This document shows positions 1 through 6,939 of a stretch of DNA of 8,682 nucleotides, piece by piece. The notes under the pieces are model-generated. The model did not search any database. It saw only the letters and a program-made list of their open reading frames with translations, and was not told the DNA's origin. Source of the DNA: Methylomarinum sp. (GTDB lineage: Bacteria > Pseudomonadota > Gammaproteobacteria > Methylococcales > Methylomonadaceae); NCBI GenBank assembly GCA_013139755.1, contig WTAG01000676.1, forward strand, positions 1-8,682, written 5' to 3'. Position numbers and translations under genes: made by a program. Position 1 is the first letter of the stretch. Each line of letters begins with the position of its first letter.

Positions 1-80
1 ATTTAGCAAAATAAGGGATATTGCTACCATCAGATTTTTCAAGATAAAGTCAACAATATTTGATTTTGATATAAATCTCA

Positions 81-161
81 TGTAGCCCGCATGAAGTTTA
101 CGGAATGCGGGAAATCAGCGCGACATCCTCCCGTATTACGCAGAGCTTCATACGAGCTACT
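81..161. repeat. REP-like palindromic doublet (two inverted hairpins)
   Basis: Two hairpins sit head to head and are bounded by GTAGC (82-86) and GCTAC (156-160). The first has arms CCCGCAT (86-92) and ATGCGGG (105-111) around a 12-base loop. The second has arms CCCGTAT (130-136) and ATACGAG (150-156) around a 13-base loop, with one imperfect pair. Read on the minus strand, the second hairpin matches the first in layout: GTAGC, a variable stem triplet, AT, a GAAG-type loop start, then AAT and the closing arm. The element lies about 70 bases past the stop of the ABC ATPase gene, where it could stabilise the 3' end of that transcript. From general knowledge, this layout resembles REP/BIME elements mobilised by REP-associated tyrosine transposases. 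No such transposase is in the window. The rest of 1-231 shows no gene. Confidence 0.75.
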
Positions 162-231
162 TTATACTTTAAGTAAGTTGGCTGTAGATTATACGTAATC
201 AGGAAAAAATGAAGTTATTTTATTCACGTTC

Positions 232-1149
232 CTAGGTTTCAAAAAACAGCTTTTCTTCCAGGGTTTTACCTTGACTTACTTGTCGGTATTGCCAATTGTT
301 ATCCGCCAGGCAAGTAAGGATTTTTAAGTCTACTTTAAATTCTATTATTGCATTGTATTCGACAATAAACTCATTTTTTTGTGGATTAGAAACCCGTACC
401 ACGCCATTTAATTGCTTTAATTTTGTCATCACATCCGCTGCCGGACACGATTCCATTTGTAGGGTTATAAACCGAGTCTCACTATCTTGCTCTGAAGCAT
501 TTAACTGCATAGTGTTCATAACACCATTTTCTAGCAATAATATTTGCTGGCATAGGCGGCCTAGTTCAGCAAGATCATGTGAGCTGATAACAAACGTGGT
601 AGCTGGTGATAACTCAGAAATAATAGAGCGAATGTTACGTGTGTTAACTGGATCTAAGCCTGCTGTCGGTTCATCTAAAAGTATAAGTTCAGGATTACCA
701 ATTAATGCCTGAGCAATTGCCACACGTTTTGCCATACCATGACTGAGTGTGTCAGGTTTTTCCTTTATCGAGTCTTTAAGGGCTACCGCCTCTAAAACGC
801 GGAGAGTTTCATCGTTTGCTTGTTTAGCATTAAAGCCTTGTAGGCGCGCATAAAAGCCGAGTTGTTCGCCAATAGTAAAACTTGGGTCTAGTCTTGCATC
901 TTGGGGTAAAGCCGATACTTTGCCACTAAGTGCTACTGCGCCAGGTTTGTACCCGAACAGTGTCGCAGTGCCAGAAGTTGGCCTAAGGAAACCACAAAGT
1001 ATACTCAGCAAGGTGGTTTTACCTGCCCCATTGGGCCCGACTAATCCTATAGGTTCGCCTGTTACAAGCTCAAAACTAACATTATTAAGCGCGGCTTTGC
1101 CAGCATAAAAATGGCTAAGGTTTTGGCACTGTATCATTGGAGTATTCAT
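232..1149 (-). CDS. ABC-2 type exporter, ATP-binding subunit (305 aa)
   Basis: This is the nucleotide-binding subunit of a membrane exporter, cytoplasmic and paired with the permease encoded just upstream. Visible motifs are Walker A GPNGAGKT (38-45), Q-loop LPQD (81-84), a signature written LSHGM (135-139) instead of LSGGQ, Walker B LILLDEP (155-161), D-loop AGLDP (163-167) and H-loop His191. About 90 residues follow the ATPase core, ending LEEKLFFET, as in drug- or NosF-type exporter ATPases. I chose the ATG at 1147-1149 because it overlaps the permease stop as ATGA, which suggests translational coupling. The frame stays open to an ATG at 1239, but those 30 extra residues lie wholly inside the permease gene and precede the usual start of the fold. 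At 305 residues it is far longer than CcmA (about 205), so it is not the Ccm ATPase. The substrate cannot be told from sequence. Confidence 0.9.
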   Translation of the reverse strand: MNTPMIQCQNLSHFYAGKAALNNVSFELVTGEPIGLVGPNGAGKTTLLSILCGFLRPTSGTATLFGYKPGAVALSGKVSALPQDARLDPSFTIGEQLGFYARLQGFNAKQANDETLRVLEAVALKDSIKEKPDTLSHGMAKRVAIAQALIGNPELILLDEPTAGLDPVNTRNIRSIISELSPATTFVISSHDLAELGRLCQQILLLENGVMNTMQLNASEQDSETRFITLQMESCPAADVMTKLKQLNGVVRVSNPQKNEFIVEYNAIIEFKVDLKILTCLADNNWQYRQVSQGKTLEEKLFFET

Positions 1150-1967
1150 ATGCTTTGTCTCAACATGATCCCTCGTCCTATGGCTAGAAAAACCAGGGTT
1201 TGAAGTAATGGGATATGAGCGAGCCGTAAGGTTTGCCATTCCGCAAGTTGAGATAGCTCAGACATTTGATAACCAGGAACCAGGATTTTCAAAACATCCA
1301 ACGCAGGTAAATAAGAAGATATGAGACTAATGATCCCCGCCAAAAAACTCCAAATCAAAATGGCCCATACAGTTGCTTGTCTGGCTGATTTAACGCTAGC
1401 GGATAATGCCGCCATCATGGCGGTAAATGGCAATAGAACCAAGATCAAATTAATGACAATGGCTGCCGCACTATTAAATGCAACAGATAGTAAGGTCATA
1501 TCGCGATAAATAGCCAGTATTAAGACTGTCATCACAGTGGCTAATACCAATAGCACCTGAATCACCATTACACCAACAAACCGACCAAAAAACAGGCTAT
1601 CTCTACTCACGCGCAAGCTTAGAAAACGCAAAGTGCCGCGCTCTCTATCTGAACAGGTCTGATCAGAAGCAATGGTAATACACAACAAAGGAAACATGAC
1701 GAGAGCAAACCGCCAATACACACCAAATTCGGGTATTTGCCAATTCAGTAATGAGCCAAAACCGATAAATTCAAAAAAATTACTGCCTTGAGAGACATTT
1801 AGATTCTGCCCAAATAAGTCTGAGGCAAAGCGAATCGGATAGAGCAAAATAAAATACCAAACTATCGCAAAAGCGAGCAGATACAGCAGACCTTTTCGCG
1901 TTGAGAACAATCTCTTTAACTCAAATTGGCAGATAAGTAATACGGGGGTAAAAAAACCGCTGTGCAT
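1146..1967 (-). CDS. ABC-2 type exporter, permease subunit (273 aa)
   Basis: This is an integral inner-membrane protein with about six hydrophobic segments, roughly at residues 26-44, 84-100, 131-153, 165-187, 198-218 and 252-268. The cytoplasmic stretch DRERGTLRFLSLRVSR (107-122) is the conserved ABC-2 loop (the ErGTl-pvsR pattern), which contacts the ATPase in this family. An AGGA Shine-Dalgarno (1974-1977) sits seven bases before the ATG at 1965-1967. The gene ends in the ATGA overlap with the ATPase, so the two form one transcription and translation unit. The general look recalls NosY-type permeases, but no nosD, nosL or nosZ is present, so I give no symbol. It is longer than CcmB (about 220 residues). 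Only a palindromic repeat separates it from the terminator of the preceding gene. Confidence 0.88.
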   Translation of the reverse strand: MHSGFFTPVLLICQFELKRLFSTRKGLLYLLAFAIVWYFILLYPIRFASDLFGQNLNVSQGSNFFEFIGFGSLLNWQIPEFGVYWRFALVMFPLLCITIASDQTCSDRERGTLRFLSLRVSRDSLFFGRFVGVMVIQVLLVLATVMTVLILAIYRDMTLLSVAFNSAAAIVINLILVLLPFTAMMAALSASVKSARQATVWAILIWSFLAGIISLISSYLPALDVLKILVPGYQMSELSQLAEWQTLRLAHIPLLQTLVFLAIGRGIMLRQSI

Positions 1968-1987
1968 GGCTTTTCCTGTGGCTTAAT

Positions 1988-2053
1988 GTAGAGCGGACTA
2001 CAGTCCGCCCTTAATGCAATCTTATTATCATAGCGGACTAAAGTCCGCTCTAC
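1988..2053. repeat. 66-bp palindromic repeat with two tight hairpins
   Basis: The outer ends GTAGAGCGGACT (1988-1999) and AGTCCGCTCTAC (2042-2053) are perfect 12-base inverted repeats. Each end is also half of its own tight hairpin: GCGGACT/AGTCCGC at 1993-2008 with a two-base AC loop, and the same arms at 2033-2048 with an AA loop. DNA or RNA could therefore fold as two small hairpins or one long stem. The sequence family differs from the 81-161 and 3690-3726 elements. It occupies almost all of the gap between the aldehyde dehydrogenase terminator and the permease gene. From memory, repeats of the form GCGGACT-NN-AGTCCGC are dispersed in many bacterial genomes. I cannot count copies here. 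Confidence 0.75.
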
Positions 2054-2055
2054 AA
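2027..2055 (-). promoter_or_regulatory. Candidate sigma-70 promoter for the ABC exporter operon
   Basis: On the minus strand, TATGAT (2027-2032, 5/6 to the -10 consensus) lies 17 bases from TTGTAG (2050-2055, 3/6 to the -35 consensus). The start of transcription would fall near 2020, giving a leader of about 50 bases that contains the second small hairpin of the repeat. The case rests mainly on position: a strong terminator ends at 2054 and the permease starts at 1967, so the operon needs a start of its own in this gap or depends on readthrough. The -35 element is weak, so this is a prediction only. Confidence 0.35.
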
Positions 2056-2088
2056 AAAACACAACCATCATTATAAAATTGATGGTTG
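2054..2088 (-). terminator. Intrinsic terminator of the aldehyde dehydrogenase gene
   Basis: On the minus strand, CAACCATCA and TGATGGTTG (2080-2088 and 2062-2070) form a perfect nine-pair stem with a nine-base loop. TGTTTTTT (2061-2054) follows. The stem begins 18 bases past the TGA stop at 2107. Stem, loop and U-tract fit a Rho-independent terminator well. Confidence 0.85.
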
Positions 2089-2106
2089 CAATGGAGCTGC
2101 TTTACA

Positions 2107-3627
2107 TCAAAAAAAGCCCAATGGATTAGTGTCATAACTAACTAAAACATTTTTAGTTTGTTGATAATGATCTAACATCATTTTATGCGTTTCACGCCCG
2201 ACACCTGATTTTTTATAGCCACCAAATGCGGCATGTGCGGGGTATTGGTGATAGCAATTAACCCATACTCTGCCAGCTTGTATGCCACGCCCCATTCTGT
2301 GTATCCGGTTATTATCGCGGGTCCAGACACCTGCACCTAAACCAAAATCTGAGTCATTGGCTATTTGCAATGCTTCTGCCTCGTCTTTAAAAGTAGTGAC
2401 AGATACTACTGGGCCAAAAATTTCTTCCTGAAACACCCGCATACTGTTACTGCCTTTTAATAGTGTGGGTTGAATATAATAGCCACCATCAAAACCACCT
2501 TCTATGGTTTCAACGTCACCACCAACTAATACCTCTGCCCCTTCATCTTTACCTATTTGTAAATAACTGAGGATTTTATCAAACTGTTGCTTTGATGCTT
2601 GCGCACCCACCATGGTTTCTCTATCTAAAGGGTTTCCACGCTTGATTTGTTTTGTTCTTGCTATGACTTTAGCGATAAATTCATCATAAATGGATTCTTG
2701 AACTAATAGTCGTGACGGACAGGTGCATACTTCGCCTTGGTTAAAGAAAGCCAGTACTGCACCTTCAACACATTTGCTTATAAACTCTTCTTCCTGATCC
2801 ATAATATCTGCAAAATAGATATTAGGTGATTTACCACCCAATTCGACGGTCGATGGAATGATATTTTCCGCTGCGCATTTCATAATATGCGAACCAACTG
2901 GTGTAGAGCCGGTAAAGGCTATTTTGGCAATTCGAGTACTGCTGGCTAATGCCTGCCCTGCTTCTTTACCATAACCGTTAACTATATTTAGCACGCCTGC
3001 TGGTAGCAAGTCTTGTATCAATTCCATTAAAACCAAAATAGAAGCAGGTGTTTGTTCGGCAGGTTTTAAGACCACGCAGTTTCCTGTCACCAATGCCGGA
3101 GCCAATTTCCACGCTGCCATTAAAATGGGGAAATTCCACGGGATTATTTGCCCGACCACACCCAATGGCTCTTGATAATGGTAGGCGATGGTATTTTCAT
3201 CTATATTGCTAAGCGCGCCTTCCTGGGCACGAATACAACCGGCATAATAACGAAAGTGATCAATCGCTAAAGGAATATCAGCGGCCAGTGTTTCACGAAT
3301 GGATTTACCGTTATCCCAGGTTTCGGCCACGGCTAATGTTTCGAGGTTTTGTTCTAATCGATCAGCAATTCTTAATAAGATATTAGATCGTTCAGTTACA
3401 GATGTTTTTGCCCATGCCTCTTTTGCAGCATGTGCAGCATCAAGAGCTAGTTCAATATCTTCTGCTGTTGAGCGAGGTATTTCACAAAATACCTTTCCAT
3501 TGACTGGACTTATGTTTTCAAAATATTCGCCTTTTACCGGTGATACCCATTGGCCACCAATAAAATTTTCATATCGGGGTTTAAAGTTAACTTTACTGTT
3601 TGGCTGATTGGGTTCTGCATAACTCAT
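2107..3627 (-). CDS. AldB/ExaC-type aldehyde dehydrogenase (506 aa)
   Basis: The protein is a cytoplasmic NAD(P)-dependent oxidation enzyme converting aldehydes such as acetaldehyde to carboxylic acids. Length and sequence match the AldB/ExaC group end to end, including the C-terminal pattern [12 protein letters not shown]. Key residues are Asn165 in PWNFP, Lys187 in KPAE, the cofactor loop GSTPVG (240-245), the general base Glu262 in ELGGKSPN, the nucleophile Cys301 in NQGEVC and EEIFGP (401-406). A second Cys303 follows the nucleophile, and [19 protein letters not shown] (457-475) is typical of this subgroup. GGAG (3635-3638) precedes the ATG by seven bases. E. coli AldB prefers NADP while ExaC of ethanol-oxidising pseudomonads uses NAD; the sequence does not tell me which applies here. 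The gene is probably transcribed alone or by readthrough from hemN, and ends at the terminator 2054-2088. Confidence 0.93.
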   Translation of the reverse strand: MSYAEPNQPNSKVNFKPRYENFIGGQWVSPVKGEYFENISPVNGKVFCEIPRSTAEDIELALDAAHAAKEAWAKTSVTERSNILLRIADRLEQNLETLAVAETWDNGKSIRETLAADIPLAIDHFRYYAGCIRAQEGALSNIDENTIAYHYQEPLGVVGQIIPWNFPILMAAWKLAPALVTGNCVVLKPAEQTPASILVLMELIQDLLPAGVLNIVNGYGKEAGQALASSTRIAKIAFTGSTPVGSHIMKCAAENIIPSTVELGGKSPNIYFADIMDQEEEFISKCVEGAVLAFFNQGEVCTCPSRLLVQESIYDEFIAKVIARTKQIKRGNPLDRETMVGAQASKQQFDKILSYLQIGKDEGAEVLVGGDVETIEGGFDGGYYIQPTLLKGSNSMRVFQEEIFGPVVSVTTFKDEAEALQIANDSDFGLGAGVWTRDNNRIHRMGRGIQAGRVWVNCYHQYPAHAAFGGYKKSGVGRETHKMMLDHYQQTKNVLVSYDTNPLGFF

Positions 3628-3675
3628 GTGGTTACTCCGATAGATTTAGTGGTTTGTGACTCTTGGGAAATGGGA

Positions 3676-3705
3676 TCTATAAGTTTTTTTGTAGCCTTGA
3701 TGCAA
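3676..3705 (-). promoter_or_regulatory. Weak candidate promoter for the aldehyde dehydrogenase gene
   Basis: On the minus strand, TTGCAT (3700-3705) and TATAGA (3676-3681) are 18 bases apart, about 50 bases before the start codon. The matches are 3/6 and 4/6. The -35 part lies in the palindromic hairpin at 3690-3726. This is the best pairing I see in the 114-base gap after hemN, but readthrough from hemN is equally possible, since no U-tract terminator follows hemN. Confidence 0.18.
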
Positions 3706-3726
3706 CAGAGTGGAATCAAGGCTACA
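3690..3726. repeat. REP-like single hairpin after hemN
   Basis: TGTAGCCTTGAT (3690-3701) and ATCAAGGCTACA (3715-3726) are perfect 12-base inverted repeats around a 13-base loop, gcaacagagtgga. The layout GTAGCC, three variable bases, AT, loop ending in GGA, then the closing arm matches the hairpins of the 81-161 element. The variable stem triplet is TTG/CAA here and CGC/GCG there. It lies 15 bases past the hemN stop. On the minus strand it is followed by an A-run, not a U-run, so it is not a standard intrinsic terminator for hemN. It may still protect the 3' end of the message. Confidence 0.75.
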
Positions 3727-3741
3727 TATCTTATCTACTTA

Positions 3742-5121
3742 TTAAATCACTTTTGAAAATTGCTGCTGTTTTTCTGCTAAATATTTATCAAATATCATGC
3801 ATATATTTCGAATTAATAATCGCCCAGCTGTTTGGACTTGTATACCATGTGCAGTGACCTGCAACAAACCATCATCTTGCATGATTTTTAGATTATTTAA
3901 TTCTGTGCCAAAATAGTCTGCAAACACTATATCAAATTGTTTTTCAATACTGCTAAAGTTCAGTTCAAAATGGCAAATCAATTGGGTAATTACGTCTCTA
4001 CGTAATTTATCATCTTCATTAAGATCAACCCCTTTAAACACGGCTAGTTTTCCTTGCGATATCAAGCTGTCATATTCTTCCAGTGTTTTAACATTCTGAA
4101 TATAAGCATCACCTACCCGTCCGATTGAGGTAATCCCCAACCCAACCAAATCACAATCCGAATGAGTCGAGTAGCCTTGGAAATTTCGATATAACTTACC
4201 TTCTCGCTGTGCAATAGCGAGTTCATCATCTGGTTTGGCAAAGTGATCCATACCGATATAAACATAACCAGCTTCTATTAACTTATTCCCCATCATCTGT
4301 AAAATTTCCAGCTTTACTTCGGGAGAAGGCATATCAGCATCATTAATCTGCCTTTGGGTTTTAAACCGCGTTGGCATGTGAGCATAGTTAAAGATAGAAA
4401 AACGATCAGGGGATACCTCTAATACTTTATCCAATGTTTCTGAGAAAGTATCAACTGTTTGCAGAGGTAAGCCGTAGATTAAATCAATACTGGTTGATCT
4501 AAATCCTTCGCGTCGGGCAGCGTCTAAAACAGCAAAAGTTTCTTGTTCTGTCTGAATACGATTAACCGCTTTTTGTACCGCAGGATTAAAATCCTGCAAG
4601 CCTAAACTGATACGGTTAAAGCCTAGCTCACGTAATTGAGCAATAGTTTTATCATTGGTTTCTCTGGGATCAACTTCTATTGAGTATTCACCTTTATCAT
4701 CATCTCTTAAGTTGAAATGTTCACGAGTGCAATCCATCAAGGCTTTCATTTGCTGATAACTTAAAAAAGTCGGTGTTCCACCACCCCAATGCAATTGATT
4801 AACCACTCTTGATTTATCAAACAACGAACCCTGTAGTTCGATTTCTTTAAATAGGTTGTTTAGATAGGGTTCTGCATGTTTGCGGTTTTTGGTGATGATT
4901 TTATTGCAAGCGCAGTAATAACAAACCGTGTCACAAAATGGGATGTGAAAATACAGTGATAAAGGCCCACCCGCTGCATTTGACTTTTCTATATGCTGAC
5001 GATATTCCTTGTCAGCAAAACCTTCATGCAACTCAAGTGCAGTTGGGTATGAAGTATAACGAGGCCCAGCCTTGTCATAACGATTGATTAAATCAAGATC
5101 AAACTGTATTGACTGATCCAT
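3742..5121 (-). CDS. hemN: Oxygen-independent coproporphyrinogen III dehydrogenase HemN (459 aa)
   Basis: HemN is a cytoplasmic radical SAM enzyme that decarboxylates two propionate side chains of coproporphyrinogen III to give protoporphyrinogen IX without oxygen. The cluster-binding motif is Cys63-x3-Cys67-x2-Cys70, with the extra HemN cysteine at 72. GGGTPTFL (113-120) is the SAM-binding glycine stretch. RYTSYPT (21-27), YIGMDHFAKPDDELA (288-302) and FQGYSTH (314-320) mark a true HemN rather than the shorter HemW relatives that lack this enzyme activity. The length matches the E. coli protein. A GGGG (5127-5130) five bases before the ATG is the likely ribosome site. It follows the ccm operon on the same strand, separated by a palindromic repeat. 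Many HemN genes respond to FNR, but I see no convincing FNR box in the 71 bases between that repeat and the start. Functionally it would supply haem to the Ccm system when oxygen is low. Confidence 0.96.
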   Translation of the reverse strand: MDQSIQFDLDLINRYDKAGPRYTSYPTALELHEGFADKEYRQHIEKSNAAGGPLSLYFHIPFCDTVCYYCACNKIITKNRKHAEPYLNNLFKEIELQGSLFDKSRVVNQLHWGGGTPTFLSYQQMKALMDCTREHFNLRDDDKGEYSIEVDPRETNDKTIAQLRELGFNRISLGLQDFNPAVQKAVNRIQTEQETFAVLDAARREGFRSTSIDLIYGLPLQTVDTFSETLDKVLEVSPDRFSIFNYAHMPTRFKTQRQINDADMPSPEVKLEILQMMGNKLIEAGYVYIGMDHFAKPDDELAIAQREGKLYRNFQGYSTHSDCDLVGLGITSIGRVGDAYIQNVKTLEEYDSLISQGKLAVFKGVDLNEDDKLRRDVITQLICHFELNFSSIEKQFDIVFADYFGTELNNLKIMQDDGLLQVTAHGIQVQTAGRLLIRNICMIFDKYLAEKQQQFSKVI

Positions 5122-5192
5122 TACTACCCCATTTTTTTATCTGTTTAATTACTGTAAAGCGGATAAAGGAAGGAACATGAAATGAGACCAAA

Positions 5193-5267
5193 GTAGGATA
5201 GGCAAAGGGCTGTTTCGTGCCCATCATTTCAAGTGTGATGGGCACGCATCCGCTTTGCCCACCCTAC
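5193..5267. repeat. Long imperfect hairpin repeat between ccmI and hemN
   Basis: Outer arms GTAGGATAGGCAAAG (5193-5207) and CTTTGCCCACCCTAC (5253-5267) pair over 15 positions with two exceptions. An inner perfect 11-base stem is formed by CGTGCCCATCA (5216-5226) and TGATGGGCACG (5236-5246) with a nine-base loop. Unpaired bulges of eight and six bases separate the two stems. In RNA read from the minus strand, the direction of ccmI and hemN, both exceptions become G-U wobble pairs. The element starts 17 bases past the ccmI stop and could form the 3' end of the ccm transcript, though no U-tract follows. The sequence differs from the other repeats in the window. From memory, GTAGGGTGGGCAAAG-type repeats occur in many proteobacterial genomes. 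Confidence 0.75.
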
Positions 5268-5284
5268 TCTTACCAACTTAATTT

Positions 5285-6472
5285 CTATATTTCTTTATCA
5301 ATAACAATCACTACATTGTTATTTTTTGCCAATTCAAGCTCAACCGCACCAATAAAGTCGCCTTTTTGCTGCATTGCATTACCCGATTTTGAGATTCTAG
5401 CCATCACCTTCACTTGCTTAAAATTAGATAACTTCATCGCTGGCATCATTGCCATGGCATCATTTAAAGTCACCATCATCGGCAAATCAGCAACTTGTTT
5501 GCGCACAATTGCTAATGGCATAGGCGGTCCTGTTAATGCCTTGGCATAGATAAACACCGTATCAGCTGGGCTAATGGATTTTAATGAATTATCCATGCTA
5601 ACTTGAACATTAATACTGACTGCCTTAGAAACCTCTGTTGTTTGTCCTTGTACAGCAGATATCAATCGTTGTAATTCCCGATATGAATCTGACCCAGGTG
5701 CTAACAATGTTTCTAGCTTACGCCAATATTGCATTGCTTGAGCAAAGCTGCCTATTTCAGCTTTTGCCATACCAGCTAGCCACAAACCTGTTTCATTATT
5801 TGGCTGTTTTTCTAAGGCTTTAAATATCAACTCTGTAGCTTTACCGGCTAATTTACCCTGGTTTGCCATCGCCAAGGCATCGGCATAATGCAACATCACT
5901 TCGGGGTTTTCACCTAACAATGCATAGGCTTTATCAAATGCATCAACTGCTAAAGGGTATTTTTTCAGATATTTATAAGAGCGCCCAAGCATCACCCAGC
6001 CTTCGGCATTATTAGGTTCTTTTTCTAAGCGTGCCGCCAATCCAGCGACCATCGCATTAACATTTATCGGTGGTTTTTCTGCTCTTTGAGCCTGTTGCAG
6101 CTGTTCTTTGCGCAGCGCATCAGGCTCACCAATTAATGAATAAATTAGCAGGGAACACAAAGGTAAAAGAATTAATACCACTGGCACAGCCCAGCGACCT
6201 TGTGATGAATTATTGACTGTATTTTGTTCTATATCTAAATCATCACCCAGTGTTAATTCTAACTCTGCATATTGCTCATCATACTGCGCATGAGTTAATG
6301 CCCCCGATTCTAACTGTCGCTTTAAATCGTTTGCTCTGTCTTGGGCAATTTTAATATTACGCTGATCAGAATCTGCTGCCTCGATCGCTCTATTTTTCCA
6401 TAAAGGTGGAATGATAATGGCAAAAGCAATCACAAGTAGAACAAACACTATAAGCCAATAAAGAATATTCAC
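5285..6472 (-). CDS. ccmI: Cytochrome c maturation chaperone CcmI (395 aa)
   Basis: CcmI is an inner-membrane protein of the System I pathway that holds the C-terminal end of apocytochrome c in the periplasm and hands it to CcmF/CcmH. Two membrane segments, 4-23 and 94-114, flank a basic cytoplasmic loop rich in charged residues. A periplasmic tetratricopeptide region follows at about 137-260, with helix pairs such as 155-188, 190-224 and 226-258. The C-terminal domain (285-393) carries TGPPMPLAIVRKQVADLP and LSNFKQVKVMARISKSG, both typical of full-length CcmI. The start codon is GTG (6470-6472), which overlaps the ccmH stop as GTGA and has GGAG seven bases upstream. In E. coli the equivalent function is the C-terminal part of CcmH; here ccmH and ccmI are separate. 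It is the last gene of the ccm run, and a hairpin repeat follows. Confidence 0.93.
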   Translation of the reverse strand: MNILYWLIVFVLLVIAFAIIIPPLWKNRAIEAADSDQRNIKIAQDRANDLKRQLESGALTHAQYDEQYAELELTLGDDLDIEQNTVNNSSQGRWAVPVVLILLPLCSLLIYSLIGEPDALRKEQLQQAQRAEKPPINVNAMVAGLAARLEKEPNNAEGWVMLGRSYKYLKKYPLAVDAFDKAYALLGENPEVMLHYADALAMANQGKLAGKATELIFKALEKQPNNETGLWLAGMAKAEIGSFAQAMQYWRKLETLLAPGSDSYRELQRLISAVQGQTTEVSKAVSINVQVSMDNSLKSISPADTVFIYAKALTGPPMPLAIVRKQVADLPMMVTLNDAMAMMPAMKLSNFKQVKVMARISKSGNAMQQKGDFIGAVELELAKNNNVVIVIDKEI

Positions 6473-6939
6473 GATTGATCTCCATTTCTTAATAATTCAC
6501 TGACTTTGGCTTTTTTAGCTTGGTCTGCATCCGTTACCGCAGGCTTTACTAGCACTTTATTTTTTCTTACAAATAAAATCAACATCAGCAACCCAATCAA
6601 TAAAAAGACGACGGGGCCTAACCATAACAAGCCTGTTTTCAATTTAAACTGAGGATTGTATAAAACAAAGTCGCCATAACGTTGAATCATAAATTCAACA
6701 ATTTCATCTTGAGACTTGCCTTGTTGCAACATTTCATAGACTTGTCGGCGTAAATCTTTGGCTAAATCAGCATTAGAATCCGCAATAGTTTGGTTTTGAC
6801 AGACTAAACAACGCAACTCTTCAATTAAGACTTTATAACTTTGCTCTTGCTGGGGATTGTTAAATTTTCTGTATTCTACAGCTGAAAAACAGTTAAATGA
6901 CAATATCAGTAATACCAATACTTTAAAAAATCTCATCAT
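6469..6939 (-). CDS. ccmH: Cytochrome c maturation thiol protein CcmH (156 aa)
   Basis: CcmH is a small membrane-anchored periplasmic protein that reduces apocytochrome c thiols, or resolves mixed disulfides, before haem attachment. After a signal peptide (about 1-20, ending CFSA), the domain shows the family motif LRCLVCQNQ with redox cysteines Cys44 and Cys47. RYGDFVLYNP (87-96) follows and is strongly typical of CcmH/CycL. A single membrane anchor runs from about 103 to 124, leaving a short cytoplasmic tail. The size fits the short, single-domain form, not the E. coli CcmH fused to a CcmI-like region. The first of two successive ATGs (6937-6939) overlaps the ccmG stop as ATGA, and GAGG lies seven bases upstream. 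I prefer it to the second ATG on that basis. The gene overlaps ccmI by four bases at its end. Confidence 0.94.
   Translation of the reverse strand: MMRFFKVLVLLILSFNCFSAVEYRKFNNPQQEQSYKVLIEELRCLVCQNQTIADSNADLAKDLRRQVYEMLQQGKSQDEIVEFMIQRYGDFVLYNPQFKLKTGLLWLGPVVFLLIGLLMLILFVRKNKVLVKPAVTDADQAKKAKVSELLRNGDQS

Noticed and set aside
66..79. FNR-like half-matching sequence TTGAT-ATAA-ATCTC
   Set aside because: Only 8 of 10 conserved positions fit, the right half is poor, and no target gene on a suitable strand is visible nearby in AT-rich DNA.
205..231. Possible terminator after the ABC ATPase gene (T-run on the minus strand after an AT-only stem)
   Set aside because: The stem has only four or five AT-rich pairs, too weak to support a terminator call.
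187..235. Near-palindrome GATTA-TACG-TAATC followed by AGGA and a plus-strand ATG giving an eight-residue frame
   Set aside because: The peptide is very short, the frame stops inside the end of the ABC ATPase gene, and no convincing promoter is present. Chance is the simplest explanation.
296..712. Plus-strand open frames over the ABC, aldehyde dehydrogenase, hemN and ccm genes, of which this 138-codon one is the longest
   Set aside because: They are antisense shadows of well-supported genes, with cysteine- and serine-rich translations and no recognisable domain.
1150..1239. Longer form of the ABC ATPase starting at 1239
   Set aside because: The extra 30 residues lie wholly within the permease gene and precede the normal domain start. 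The ATGA overlap at 1146-1149 is the better start.
232..1967. ABC genes as CcmA and CcmB of the ccm operon
   Set aside because: Both proteins are clearly longer than CcmA and CcmB, the permease has the ABC-2 loop, and the genes lie several kilobases downstream behind a terminator.
3690..3726. Hairpin as the intrinsic terminator of hemN
   Set aside because: On the minus strand the stem is followed by an A-run and no U-run, so it does not meet the rule. It is kept as a repeat.
5131..5191. Promoter or FNR box for hemN
   Set aside because: TTTACA (5/6 to the -35 consensus) is present, but no -10 lies at a suitable distance, and no TTGAT-N4-ATCAA site is visible.
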